Positions 24,774-32,688 of a stretch of 64,000 nt of DNA are shown piece by piece. The first letter of the stretch is position 1, and every line of letters starts with the position of its first letter. Origin of the DNA: Halorubrum sp. GN11_10-6_MGM (GTDB taxonomy: Archaea; Halobacteriota; Halobacteria; Halobacteriales; Haloferacaceae); NCBI RefSeq assembly GCF_005435165.1, contig NZ_SGUC01000006.1:62001-126000 (forward strand), in the 5' to 3' direction. The notes under the pieces were generated by a model that saw only the letters and a list, made by a program, of their open reading frames with translations, made no database searches and was not told where the DNA came from. Both the position numbers and the translations under genes were made by a program.

Positions 24774-25004
24774 TCACTCGGCCTCCTCCGGCTCGGTCCG
24801 GAATCGCCCGGAGAAGAGCTGTACGCTGACCGCGATCACACCCACGATTCCGGTCGCGCGGGCGACGGTCGGTATCAGGGTCTCGTAGCCGCGGACCGCC
24901 ACGGCGATGTCGCCGAGCGCCGCGACTCCGACTCCGAGCAGCAACACGACGGTCTGTAGGAGACGGCGGATCGATTCGAGTCGTTCGTCCGTTTCGGAGG
25001 GCAT
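24774..25004 (-). CDS. Small two-helix membrane protein
   Basis: A 76-residue protein with two hydrophobic segments (VVLLLGVGVAALGDIAVAV and GIVGVIAVSVQLF) separated by a short basic loop, and an acidic C-terminus. No family recognised. It follows nosY by 67 bases on the same strand and occupies the place where other nos clusters often have nosL, but it has no NosL lipobox or copper-binding motif. Confidence 0.55.
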   Translation of the reverse strand: MPSETDERLESIRRLLQTVVLLLGVGVAALGDIAVAVRGYETLIPTVARATGIVGVIAVSVQLFSGRFRTEPEEAE

Positions 25005-25071
25005 CGCCGTCAGTTCCGGCCGTTAGTCCCATAGTTCCCACGGAGTCGAAACCGGAAGCGCCCGGAGGCGA

Positions 25072-26061
25072 TCAGAGCCGACGGCGACGCACGAGCACCC
25101 CCGCGACCGCGACGGGGACGAGACACCACGCGACGAGCGCGAGCGACAGCGAGCCCGCCGAGAGCCCGCTCCCGGCGAGGACCGCGGTGAACCCGCCGCC
25201 CGCGGTGGTGCCGAGCCCGCTCAGGACGAGCACGCGGAACGCGCTCACCGGGTTCGCGTACACCAGCGCCGACAGCGCGGCGTCCGGCAGCTCGAACGCC
25301 GCGACGACGCCGAGCGCGAGGAGGTCGTGGACGAGCACGAACCACACCCACGCGAGCAGCGCCGCGCCCAGCGCGTGAGTCTTCTCGCGCGCGACCGTCG
25401 ACAGCAGCAGCGCGACCCCGAGGAATGCGGCGCCGACCGCGACGGTTCCGCCGAGGAACCCGAGGAAGGCGGACAGCGAGCCGACGCCGAACTCGCGGAC
25501 GATCAGGGCGCCGCTGAAGCCGAACCCGAGCAGCGTCGCGCCCGCGAGCACCGCCAGCCGGCCGAGGTACGTCCCGACGACGACCTCGCTCCGGCGGACC
25601 GGCAGCGAGAACACGACCGCGAGCCACCCCTCGTCCTCGCGGCCGACGATCGCGTCGTAGCCGAGCGCGAGCGCCGCCAGTGGAACGAGGTAGGCGGCGA
25701 GGCTCGTCAGCGACGCGACGACGCGCTCGGCGCCACCCGGACCGACCGCGGAGCCGCTGAACGTCAGCATCACCCCGCCGAAGACGACGAACAGCCCAGT
25801 CAGCGCGAGCGCCCACCGGCTCCGAACCGCGAGCCGGTACTCCGTGACGGCGACGACGAAGACCTGGCGGAGTGCGTCGCGGGCGCCGTCGTTCGTCTCG
25901 GTCTCGACCGCGTCGGCGGTCGCCGCCGTCGCCGTCGACTCGGCCGGCCCGCCGTCCGGCTCCCGGTCGAGCGTCCCGACCGCGGCCGCGGCGTCCGGGT
26001 GTCCCCCGTCGGGGCGGGTGTTCCCCGCCTCCTTCCCGGACCGCTCGCTCGGGTCGCTCAT
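25072..26061 (-). CDS. nosY: ABC transporter permease for N2O reductase maturation
   Basis: A 329-residue ABC-2-type permease. An extended acidic N-terminus (about 60 residues) precedes six hydrophobic segments; the cytoplasmic motif YDAIVGREDEGWLAVVFSLP with VRRSEVVVGTYLGR is typical of NosY and related permeases. With NosF it forms the ABC transporter that, with NosD, supplies sulfur or another factor for the CuZ cluster of NosZ. Its ATG overlaps the nosF stop codon (ATGA), so the genes are co-translated. Confidence 0.88.
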   Translation of the reverse strand: MSDPSERSGKEAGNTRPDGGHPDAAAAVGTLDREPDGGPAESTATAATADAVETETNDGARDALRQVFVVAVTEYRLAVRSRWALALTGLFVVFGGVMLTFSGSAVGPGGAERVVASLTSLAAYLVPLAALALGYDAIVGREDEGWLAVVFSLPVRRSEVVVGTYLGRLAVLAGATLLGFGFSGALIVREFGVGSLSAFLGFLGGTVAVGAAFLGVALLLSTVAREKTHALGAALLAWVWFVLVHDLLALGVVAAFELPDAALSALVYANPVSAFRVLVLSGLGTTAGGGFTAVLAGSGLSAGSLSLALVAWCLVPVAVAGVLVRRRRL

Positions 26062-26864
26062 GGCGCCACCTCCTCGGCGTCGACCTCGCCGCGGCGCGCG
26101 GCGTCGTCGCCGACCGCCTCGCGGAACGCCGCGCGCAGCCCGTCGCGCTCGCGGCCGGACCCGGTCGCCGCTTCCCCGTCCCGGCCGGCGAGGGGATCGG
26201 CGGCGGCGAGCTCGTCGACGGGGCCCGCCGCGCGCACCCGCCCGTCGTGGAGGACGGCCGCGCGGTCGCAGAGGCGCTCAACCTCCCCGAGCACGTGCGA
26301 GCAGAACACCACTGTCGCGTCGGTCTCGGCCGCGATCTCCTCCACGATGGCGTGGAACTCGTCGACGCCGCGGGGGTCGAGCCCGGCGGTCGGCTCGTCC
26401 AAGACGAGCACGTCGGGATCGGGCAACAGGACGGTCGCCAGCCCGAGCCGCCGCCCCATCCCGTTCGAGTAGCCCGAGACGCGGCGGTCCGCCTCGGCCG
26501 GAGTCAGGCCCACTCGCTCGATCGCGTCGGCGATCCGCCCGTCAGTCGGGAGGCCGCGGATCGCGCGGTGAACGCCGAGGACTTCCCACCCGGTGAGCCC
26601 GTCGGGGAAGCCGACGTGTTCCGGGAGGTAGCCGACGCGCTCGCGGACCCGGCGCCCGTCCTCCGTCACGTCGGTCCCGCCGACGCTGACGGACCCGGCG
26701 TCCGGCCGGTCGTGGCCGACGAGCAGCCGGAACAGCGTCGACTTGCCGGCCCCGTTGGTGCCGATGATCCCGAACGTCGAGCCGCTCGGGACGGACAGCG
26801 AGAGCCCGTCGAGGGCGGTCACGTCCCCGTACGTCTTCCGCACGTCGGTCGCGTCGATTCTCAT
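26058..26864 (-). CDS. nosF: ABC transporter ATPase for N2O reductase maturation
   Basis: A 268-residue ATPase. Walker A IGTNGAGKST (34-43), signature region VSGYSNGMGRRLGLA and Walker B VLVLDEPTAGLD are intact, and the H-loop is in VVFCSHVLGEVERL. It energises the NosFY transporter on the cytoplasmic face. The start overlaps the nosD stop, and its own end overlaps the nosY start. A C-terminal extension of about 60 residues rich in Asp, Glu and Arg follows the ATPase core. Confidence 0.93.
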   Translation of the reverse strand: MRIDATDVRKTYGDVTALDGLSLSVPSGSTFGIIGTNGAGKSTLFRLLVGHDRPDAGSVSVGGTDVTEDGRRVRERVGYLPEHVGFPDGLTGWEVLGVHRAIRGLPTDGRIADAIERVGLTPAEADRRVSGYSNGMGRRLGLATVLLPDPDVLVLDEPTAGLDPRGVDEFHAIVEEIAAETDATVVFCSHVLGEVERLCDRAAVLHDGRVRAAGPVDELAAADPLAGRDGEAATGSGRERDGLRAAFREAVGDDAARRGEVDAEEVAP

Positions 26865-28348
26865 GGTGTGTCCTCCGTGTCCGCGGTTCGGTTCGCGGCG
26901 CCCGGGCGGGTCGCGGCCGCCTCGTACGCGCGCCAGTCGTGGTTCGGCTCGACGAGCGGGCGGCGGTCGACGACGCCCGGCGTCTCGACCACCGGGAAGG
27001 AGCTCTCGGCGAGCCGCACCGCCTCGAACGCCGGGCTGTTCGCGAACGCCGCAGCCTGCGGGTGCTCGGCGACGAGGTTCTCGACGATCCCGATCGGCCG
27101 GTGGCGGATCTCGCTCACGCCGTCGCCGTCGCGGTCGGCCACCCGCGCGCCGGACCAGTAGTTGCCGCGGTCGCTGCCGTTCCACGCGACGAGCGAGTTC
27201 CGCGCCGTCTTGGCGGCCCGCCCGTTCCGGACGAAGCTGTTCCCGGCGACGGCCGCGTTGTTGCTTTCGGCGGCGCTGTGGACCCCGATCCCGTTGCGGT
27301 AGATCAGGTTGTCGACGAGCCGGTTCCCCTGCGCGTTGTAGAGGTAGAGCCCGTTGCGGTTCGCGACGAGGTGATTGCCGGCGATCGTCGACTCCTCGAT
27401 GTCCTTCGCCAAGATCCCATGGCCGCTCGTGCCGCCGTTGCGGAGGGCGGTGTTGTTCCGGACCGTCAGCCCCTCGCTCACCATCAGCGCGTAGCCGACG
27501 CCGTTGTCGGCCGCGACGTTGTCGACGAGGCGGTTGTCGTCCGAGTACATGTAGTGGACGCCGTACCGCGCGTTGCGTATCGTGTTGTTCTCGGCGAGCA
27601 CGTCCGTCGCCCACGAGAAGTAGATCCCGTCGCGGGTGTTCGCGATCTCGCTGTCGCGGACGACGGTCCCGCTCGTCTCGAACAGGTGGATCCCGTTGCC
27701 GCGGTCGGTCCGGGGGTACACGTCCTCTCGACCGTCGATCCGTACGTCCGCGATCGCGGCGTCGTCGACGCCGTCGACCCAGATCCCGTACGCGGTGTCG
27801 GTGATCCGGACCGTCTCGATCCGCGCGCCCGCGCCGTCCACGAACACCCCCGCGTCCTCGGCGCCGAGGTCGCTGCCGGAGCCGCGGACCCACACGCCGG
27901 AGACGGTGACGTTCTCCCCGGAGATCGTGAGCACGCGACCCTCGCCGCCGCCGTCGATCACCGCGCCGTCCTCGCCCGCGACGAGCCGCAGACCGTCGAC
28001 GCTGGCGTTCACGCGCTCGTCGAACCGGCCGTCGAGGACGACCGTCCCGCCGGGCTCGGCGGCGTCGACCGCGGCCTGCGCCGACGCGAACGACTCCCCG
28101 TCGACGGTGGCGGTCCCGTCGCGCTCCGGCGCGGTGACGCCCGTCGCCGCGAAGTCGGTCGGGATATCGACCCCGGAAGCGGCCGGGGCGCCACCCGTCG
28201 CGTCGCTGCCCGTCGCAGCGACGTTCGCGGCGTCGGCGCTCGCGGCGCCGGACCCGGCGACCGGGAGCGCGACGCCGAGCGCGACCGCGACGGCCGCAGC
28301 GACGCAGGCGGCCGCGAGGAAGCCGGCTTCGAGGCGGTCATCCGACAT
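26861..28348 (-). CDS. nosD: NosD, right-handed beta-helix copper-site maturation protein
   Basis: A 495-residue exported protein. The N-terminal hydrophobic stretch (about residues 8-30, AACVAAAVAVALGVALPVAG) is a signal or anchor. The rest is a run of parallel beta-helix (CASH) repeats full of N-x-x-x-N-x-[IV] turns, for example GNHLVANRNGLYLYNAQGNR and NNTIRNARYGVHYMYSDDNR. NosD acts outside the membrane with NosFY to build the CuZ centre. Start MSDDRLEAG is chosen; an ATG two codons earlier is also possible. It overlaps the preceding gene by 11 bases. Confidence 0.93.
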   Translation of the reverse strand: MSDDRLEAGFLAAACVAAAVAVALGVALPVAGSGAASADAANVAATGSDATGGAPAASGVDIPTDFAATGVTAPERDGTATVDGESFASAQAAVDAAEPGGTVVLDGRFDERVNASVDGLRLVAGEDGAVIDGGGEGRVLTISGENVTVSGVWVRGSGSDLGAEDAGVFVDGAGARIETVRITDTAYGIWVDGVDDAAIADVRIDGREDVYPRTDRGNGIHLFETSGTVVRDSEIANTRDGIYFSWATDVLAENNTIRNARYGVHYMYSDDNRLVDNVAADNGVGYALMVSEGLTVRNNTALRNGGTSGHGILAKDIEESTIAGNHLVANRNGLYLYNAQGNRLVDNLIYRNGIGVHSAAESNNAAVAGNSFVRNGRAAKTARNSLVAWNGSDRGNYWSGARVADRDGDGVSEIRHRPIGIVENLVAEHPQAAAFANSPAFEAVRLAESSFPVVETPGVVDRRPLVEPNHDWRAYEAAATRPGAANRTADTEDTP

Positions 28349-29090
28349 GGTCATCCCCTCCGAGATCGCGGTCTCCGTCGGCGCCGTCGTCGCCGGCGAC
28401 GCGCTCGCGGATCTCGCCGGGCAGGGCGCGGGCCAGTCTCGGGAGCTCGTCGACGGTCGCTTCGAGATCGCGGGCGAGGTACGCGGTCGCGAGCAGCAGG
28501 ACCGCGACGACGGTCATGTACCCGCCGGGACCGAACCACGCGAACCCGCTTATGTTGGCGACCTCGTACGGACCGAGCAGCGGCGGCGTGAACGACTCGA
28601 TACCGCGGAGCGGCGCGTCCGGGTCCAGCGAGTGGCCGGCCTGGTGGAGCCGGTACTGGATGAACGCGAACATCCCCACGAAGACGGTGATCGTCCCGAC
28701 GAGCTGCGCCGTGAGGCCGGCCTTCAGCTTGCGGGCCGTGGGCGCGAACGCGACGAACGCGCCCGTCAGGGCGAGCCCAGCGAACACGACCGGGCCGAGC
28801 AGCCACTCGGGGACGTCGATCGCGGCCTCGCTGACGGCGTAGTTCGGATCGACGAACACCGGGTCGGGGTAGTGGAACCCGGCGTACTTGTTGAGCCCCT
28901 GTACCTCGGCGAAGTCGCCGCCCAGACGCGGGTAGGCGTACAGCTCGATGAGCAGCTCCTGACCGGGGTACTGCGGCGCCGTCAGGGTGATCTTCCACAT
29001 CGGGACCAGCAGCGCCCCGACGAGCAGCGCCGCCGCTGCCAGCGGGAGCGCGCGTCGGATCTCGGTCAGCCGCGTGAGCGACGAGGACAT
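28338..29090 (-). CDS. NosB-like membrane protein of the nos operon
   Basis: A 250-residue membrane protein with about five hydrophobic segments, lying directly after nosZ (4-base gap). The motif PMWKITLTAPQYPGQELLIE with GLNKYAGFHYPDP right after the first helix resembles the membrane protein NosB found next to nosZ in clade II (atypical) nos clusters. NosB is needed in some bacteria but its chemistry is unsettled. The extracellular loop is rich in aromatic residues. Assignment to NosB is by motif memory and position, not by a search. Confidence 0.7.
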   Translation of the reverse strand: MSSSLTRLTEIRRALPLAAAALLVGALLVPMWKITLTAPQYPGQELLIELYAYPRLGGDFAEVQGLNKYAGFHYPDPVFVDPNYAVSEAAIDVPEWLLGPVVFAGLALTGAFVAFAPTARKLKAGLTAQLVGTITVFVGMFAFIQYRLHQAGHSLDPDAPLRGIESFTPPLLGPYEVANISGFAWFGPGGYMTVVAVLLLATAYLARDLEATVDELPRLARALPGEIRERVAGDDGADGDRDLGGDDHVG

Positions 29091-29094
29091 GGCG

Positions 29095-31017
29095 TTACTC
29101 CTCCGGTTTGACGATGAGCCGCGAGCGCATTTCCAAGTGCAGCGCGCTACAGAAGTGCGCGCAGTAGATCCAGTAGACGCCCGGCTCGTCGGCGGTGAAC
29201 GTCGCCTTGCGCGTCTCCTGCGGCGCGACCCGCATGTGGACGTCGTGGTCCGGGATCGCCACCGAGTGGAGCATGTCGCTCGTGGTCTCGATGTTCGTCA
29301 CCTGCATCTCGATCTCGTCGCCCTCCTGGACGACCATCTCCTGGAACCCGTAGTGGTTCCGGGTCGAGTACATCTCGATCTCGACGCGGTCGTCGGCGAC
29401 CCGCTCCATCGTCTCCTCGCCCTCGGCGGTGTAGTCGAGTTCGAGATCCTCGGGGTCGTACGTCTTCGCCGGGTCGATCTTCGACTTGTGGCAGATCGAG
29501 GCGTCGTGCGGCTCCGCCTGCGCGGGCGAGTCCTTCACCAGCTCCATCCCGTTCTCGTCGTCGCCGATGTAGATCAGCTGGTCGTTCTCCGGGTGCTGCG
29601 GGCCGACCGGGAGGAACCGGTCCTTCGAGAGCTTGTTGAGCGAGACGAGCCAGTCGCCGGCCGGGTCCTCCGTGTACGACTCCGCGGCGATGAGGTGGCC
29701 GGGGTTGTAGTGGACGTCGATCTTCTCGATCACCGGGCTCTCGGAGCGCGCGTCGGCCTCGACCGCCTCCTCGATGTCCCACTTGACGACCTGCGAGTCG
29801 ATGAACAGCGTCGTGTACGCGTGGCCGCGGCCGTCGTACGCCGTGTGGAGCGGGCCGAGCCCGAGCTTCGGCTGGCCGACGATGGCGTCGGCGGGGTCGT
29901 CGACCTCGTCGATCGCGTCGATGTCGATCACCGACGCGGTCGGGTCGAGCTTCCCGCTGACGATCACGTACTCGTTGTCCGGGGTGACGCTGACCCCGTG
30001 CGGGCTCTTCGGCGTCGGGATGTAGTGGACGATCGGCTCGTCGCCCTGGTTGAGCGGGCTGTCCTTCCGCCCGTCGACGACCGGGACCTCGTTTATCGTC
30101 TCGTAGTTGCCGGCCTCGACGGCCGCCTCGATGCGCGGGATGTCGAACGCCTTCACGTCGTCACGGTCGGCGCGCGTCATCCCGGACTCCGTCGCGGCCT
30201 CCTCGGAGTTGTAGGCGCTGGTGAAGAAGTACCGGCCCTCCTTGCTCCCGTCGCCGTTGTCCATGTTCCCGTCGATGAGGACCTCCCACTCGACGTTCAT
30301 CGTCTCGGGGTTGATCGCGGCGAGGACGGAGCCGTACTCGTCGGGGTCTTCGAGGTTCCCGGTCCCGTTGTTGGGGATCGGCGTCCGGAACTCGCCGACG
30401 CCGAAGATGAGGTCGGTGTCGGGCAGCTGCGCGCAGGCGCCGTGAGTCCCCTGCTGGTTGGGGATGTCGACGATCGCGTCCGTCTCGAAGTACGTCAGGT
30501 CGATCCGGGCCATCCGCCCGTTCGCCTTGTCGTTGACGTACGCGAACCGGCCGTCGTAGTCGCCGTCGGTCTGACTGATCCGCGGGTGGTGGGTGTCGCC
30601 CCACGTGTAGCCGCCGGCGTCTTCGAGCATCTGCTTGCTCTCGTCGTCGAACCCGTACCCCCGGCTGGCGTCGTAGTTGAACACCGGGATCCGGATGAGT
30701 TCCCGCATCGACGGGAGCCCGTACACGCGGACGTCGCCCGCCTGCCCGCCGGAGAGGAGCGCGTAGTACTCGTCGTGTTCGCCCGGGGGAACGGAGTTGT
30801 CGACCCCGCTCGCCGAGGCCGTCCCCTGGACCCCGTCGTCCTCGCTCAGCAGGCTGGTACAGCCCGCCAGCCCGCTGAGGCCCCCGGCGGCCGCGCCGGC
30901 CTTCATGAAGTCGCGGCGACGGACGCCGGGGAGCAGCGAGTCGAAGCCGTCCGTCGAGCCGGTCGTCTGGTCGCCCGATTCTCCCGCGTCCGTCTGCCGC
31001 TGTGTGTCGTTCGACAT
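29095..31017 (-). CDS. nosZ: Nitrous-oxide reductase
   Basis: A 640-residue multicopper enzyme reducing N2O to N2. The N-terminus has a twin-arginine motif RRRDFMK (33-39) and a lipobox LAGC (50-53), so it is exported folded by Tat and lipid-anchored outside. The beta-propeller supplies CuZ histidines in DTHHPRIS, SPHGVSVTP, GPLHTAYDGRGHAYTT, NPGHLIAA and EPHDASI. The C-terminal cupredoxin domain holds CuA: YCAHFCSALHLEM gives Cys619, Cys623, His627 and Met630. First gene of nosZ-nosB-like-nosD-nosF-nosY. It has its own TATA box and an upstream regulon operator. Confidence 0.98.
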   Translation of the reverse strand: MSNDTQRQTDAGESGDQTTGSTDGFDSLLPGVRRRDFMKAGAAAGGLSGLAGCTSLLSEDDGVQGTASASGVDNSVPPGEHDEYYALLSGGQAGDVRVYGLPSMRELIRIPVFNYDASRGYGFDDESKQMLEDAGGYTWGDTHHPRISQTDGDYDGRFAYVNDKANGRMARIDLTYFETDAIVDIPNQQGTHGACAQLPDTDLIFGVGEFRTPIPNNGTGNLEDPDEYGSVLAAINPETMNVEWEVLIDGNMDNGDGSKEGRYFFTSAYNSEEAATESGMTRADRDDVKAFDIPRIEAAVEAGNYETINEVPVVDGRKDSPLNQGDEPIVHYIPTPKSPHGVSVTPDNEYVIVSGKLDPTASVIDIDAIDEVDDPADAIVGQPKLGLGPLHTAYDGRGHAYTTLFIDSQVVKWDIEEAVEADARSESPVIEKIDVHYNPGHLIAAESYTEDPAGDWLVSLNKLSKDRFLPVGPQHPENDQLIYIGDDENGMELVKDSPAQAEPHDASICHKSKIDPAKTYDPEDLELDYTAEGEETMERVADDRVEIEMYSTRNHYGFQEMVVQEGDEIEMQVTNIETTSDMLHSVAIPDHDVHMRVAPQETRKATFTADEPGVYWIYCAHFCSALHLEMRSRLIVKPEE

Positions 31018-31071
31018 GGGTGGATCCGCGAGCGGCGGTTCTCTCGCGACATGTGGCGGTTGCGGGCTGCC

Positions 31072-31079
31072 GTATATAT
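31072..31079 (-). promoter_or_regulatory. TATA box of the nos operon
   Basis: The reverse strand reads ATATATAC, about 55-62 bases before the nosZ ATG, giving a short 5' leader of roughly 30 bases. Confidence 0.65.
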
Positions 31080-31114
31080 CCCCTCAAGCGGCTTGCTGTG
31101 CGGCTAGAAGCGCG

Positions 31115-31126
31115 CGAACACGTTCG
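31115..31126 (-). promoter_or_regulatory. CGAAC-N2-GTTCG operator upstream of nosZ
   Basis: CGAACACGTTCG; both five-base half sites are perfect. It starts 36 bases beyond the TATA box, almost the same offset as at the halocyanin promoter, which suggests an activator binding a fixed distance upstream. Confidence 0.7.
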
Positions 31127-31227
31127 GACATCGGCCCCCGCGTTTCAGGGACGTGAGAACGCGGTCCGTTCCCTGTTCGAAGAATCCGCCCGAAAAGAGT
31201 CAGTCTCGCCGGGCCAGCGTCCCGGGT

Positions 31228-31352
31228 GCGGTTCAGCCGATCTCGCGTCGTCGCCGCGGTTCAGCCGATCTCGCGTCGTCGCCGCGGTTCAACCGGTCTC
31301 TCGTCGTCGCCGCGGTTCAACCGGTCTCTCGTCGTCGCGGTTCAGCCGCGTC
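31228..31352. repeat. 28-bp tandem repeat, about 4.5 copies
   Basis: Three full 28-bp units (31228-31255, 31256-31283, 31284-31311), a 25-bp unit (31312-31336) and a partial unit (31337-31352). Each starts GCGGTTCA and most end CGTCGTCGCC. Units 1-2 and units 3-4 form two identical pairs that differ at three or four positions, so the array grew by duplication. No spacers, hence not CRISPR. It fills the space between the halocyanin stop codon and the nosZ promoter. Confidence 0.85.
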
Positions 31353-31358
31353 GCGGCG

Positions 31359-31910
31359 TCATCGAACGACGACGGCGCCCTTCATGCCGACCGAGGAGTG
31401 GGGCGTACAGGCGTACTCGTGGACTCCCGTCTCCTCGAACGTGTACTCGAAGGTGTGGCCGCCCTCGGTGACCGTCTCGCTCTCGAAGTCGCCCGACTCG
31501 GCCGAGACGTTGTGGCCGCCGCCCTCGCCGGTCCACTCCCAGACGACGGTCGTCCCGGAACTCACCGCCACCGCGGCCGGGCCGAACGAGAGGCCGTCGC
31601 CGGCCCCCACCGAGACCGTCACCTCGTCCTGTCCGGTGGCGTCGACCGTCTGTTCGTAGTTGTTCGCGCCCTCCAGCCAGCCGCCGTAGTCCGGCTCCTC
31701 GCTGAGGTACTGGGTGTCGCCGCCGCTCCCGCCGTCGCCGCCGTCTGAACCGTCCGATCCGCCGCCGTCGCTTCCGTCGCTTCCGTCCGAGCCGTCTCCG
31801 CCGCTTCCGCCGTCGCCGCCCCCGGAACAGCCGGCGAGCAGGAGCGTCGCGCCCGCGGCGGTCGTCGCCTGTACGAATCGTCGCCGATCGAGTGTCGTGT
31901 CGTCCGTCAT
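31359..31910 (-). CDS. Halocyanin (type 1 copper lipoprotein)
   Basis: A 183-residue exported blue copper protein. The N-terminal RRRFVQAT is a Tat motif and LAGC (25-28) the lipobox. A glycine, aspartate and serine-rich linker (29-65) tethers the cupredoxin domain. Copper ligands are His133 (GGGHNV), Cys168, His171 and Met176 (CTPHSSVGM). Halocyanin is the small membrane-bound electron carrier that can feed nitrogen-oxide reductases such as NosZ, which is encoded next door on the same strand. It has its own TATA-like box (GTTACAAC, about 31936-31943) and a perfect operator upstream. Confidence 0.95.
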   Translation of the reverse strand: MTDDTTLDRRRFVQATTAAGATLLLAGCSGGGDGGSGGDGSDGSDGSDGGGSDGSDGGDGGSGGDTQYLSEEPDYGGWLEGANNYEQTVDATGQDEVTVSVGAGDGLSFGPAAVAVSSGTTVVWEWTGEGGGHNVSAESGDFESETVTEGGHTFEYTFEETGVHEYACTPHSSVGMKGAVVVR

Positions 31911-31977
31911 GTGGTCGGTCGTTGGTGGGTGGTAGTTGTAACGCCCTGCGCGCCGCCCAGTCGCACGGGAATCCCGA

Positions 31978-31989
31978 CGAACATGTTCG
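31978..31989 (-). promoter_or_regulatory. CGAACATGTTCG operator upstream of halocyanin
   Basis: A perfect 12-bp palindrome, 68-79 bases before the halocyanin ATG and 35 bases beyond its TATA-like box. It is the best copy of the shared motif. Confidence 0.7.
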
Positions 31990-32052
31990 GCGATCGCGAC
32001 CGCCGAGCGCCGCCGGTCGCCCGCGCGACACCGCCCTCACGGCCCCGGACGC

Positions 32053-32595
32053 CTACGCTTCTCTCCGCGGTGCCAACACGATCAGCGCGGTCGCGTCCTC
32101 GCGCGCGGTCGGTTCCACGGTCCGCTCGCCGTCGAAGCGGAGCAGCTCGCCCGCCTCGACGCGGTGGGTCTCGCCGTCGAGCGCGACGTCGAAGGTGCCC
32201 TCCAGCGCGTGGAACAGGACCGTCCTGTCCGGGTGGTCGTGTTCGGCGACGCTCTCGCCCGCGGCCAGCGAGAGCCGGACCGTCTTCGGCTCAGCGCCCG
32301 GGAACGCCGACGCGTGCGGCTCGCCGTCGAGGTCGTCGAGCCGGACGGTCTCCGGCCCGGACCCGGACTCCGCCTTCGGCAGCTCGGCGACGAACCGCTC
32401 GGGGCCCTCGCGCTCGACGGCGTAGTTCTCGTCGTCGAACGCGGGCACCTCCGCCGACAGCTCGTAGTAGAGCGGCTTCGGGTCGTGGTCGTTGACGATC
32501 GTGAGCGACTCGCCCGGATCGAGGTCGGCGAACGCGTCGTGTATCCGGTCGTGTCGCTCGTTCGGCGGGATCTCTCTGACGTCGAGTTCGGACAT
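32053..32595 (-). CDS. DUF2249-cupin fusion protein
   Basis: A 180-residue protein. Residues about 1-75 are a DUF2249 domain (MSELDVREIPPNERHDRIHD, SLTIVNDHDPKPLYYEL). Residues about 100-175 are a single cupin barrel (SVAEHDHPDRTVLFHALEGT, then ELLRFDG) with histidines placed to bind a metal. DUF2249 proteins accompany denitrification genes; the cupin half suggests metal or small-molecule binding. A regulon operator lies 40 bases upstream, so it is probably induced with nosZ and halocyanin. Confidence 0.85.
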   Translation of the reverse strand: MSELDVREIPPNERHDRIHDAFADLDPGESLTIVNDHDPKPLYYELSAEVPAFDDENYAVEREGPERFVAELPKAESGSGPETVRLDDLDGEPHASAFPGAEPKTVRLSLAAGESVAEHDHPDRTVLFHALEGTFDVALDGETHRVEAGELLRFDGERTVEPTAREDATALIVLAPRREA

Positions 32596-32634
32596 CGCGT
32601 GCCCATCGACGCCGCGCCCGCATGTCGAGCGGCG

Positions 32635-32646
32635 CGAACACGTTCG
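32635..32646 (-). promoter_or_regulatory. CGAAC-N2-GTTCG operator upstream of the DUF2249-cupin gene
   Basis: CGAACACGTTCG, identical to the site before nosZ, 40-51 bases from the start codon. Confidence 0.65.
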
Positions 32647-32688
32647 GGACCGACGCCGTCGGACGGAGCCACCGGGGGTGACTGAGCG

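Noticed and set aside
31228-31352. Possible CRISPR array
   Set aside because: The 28-bp units are head to tail with no spacers between them and no cas genes are present.
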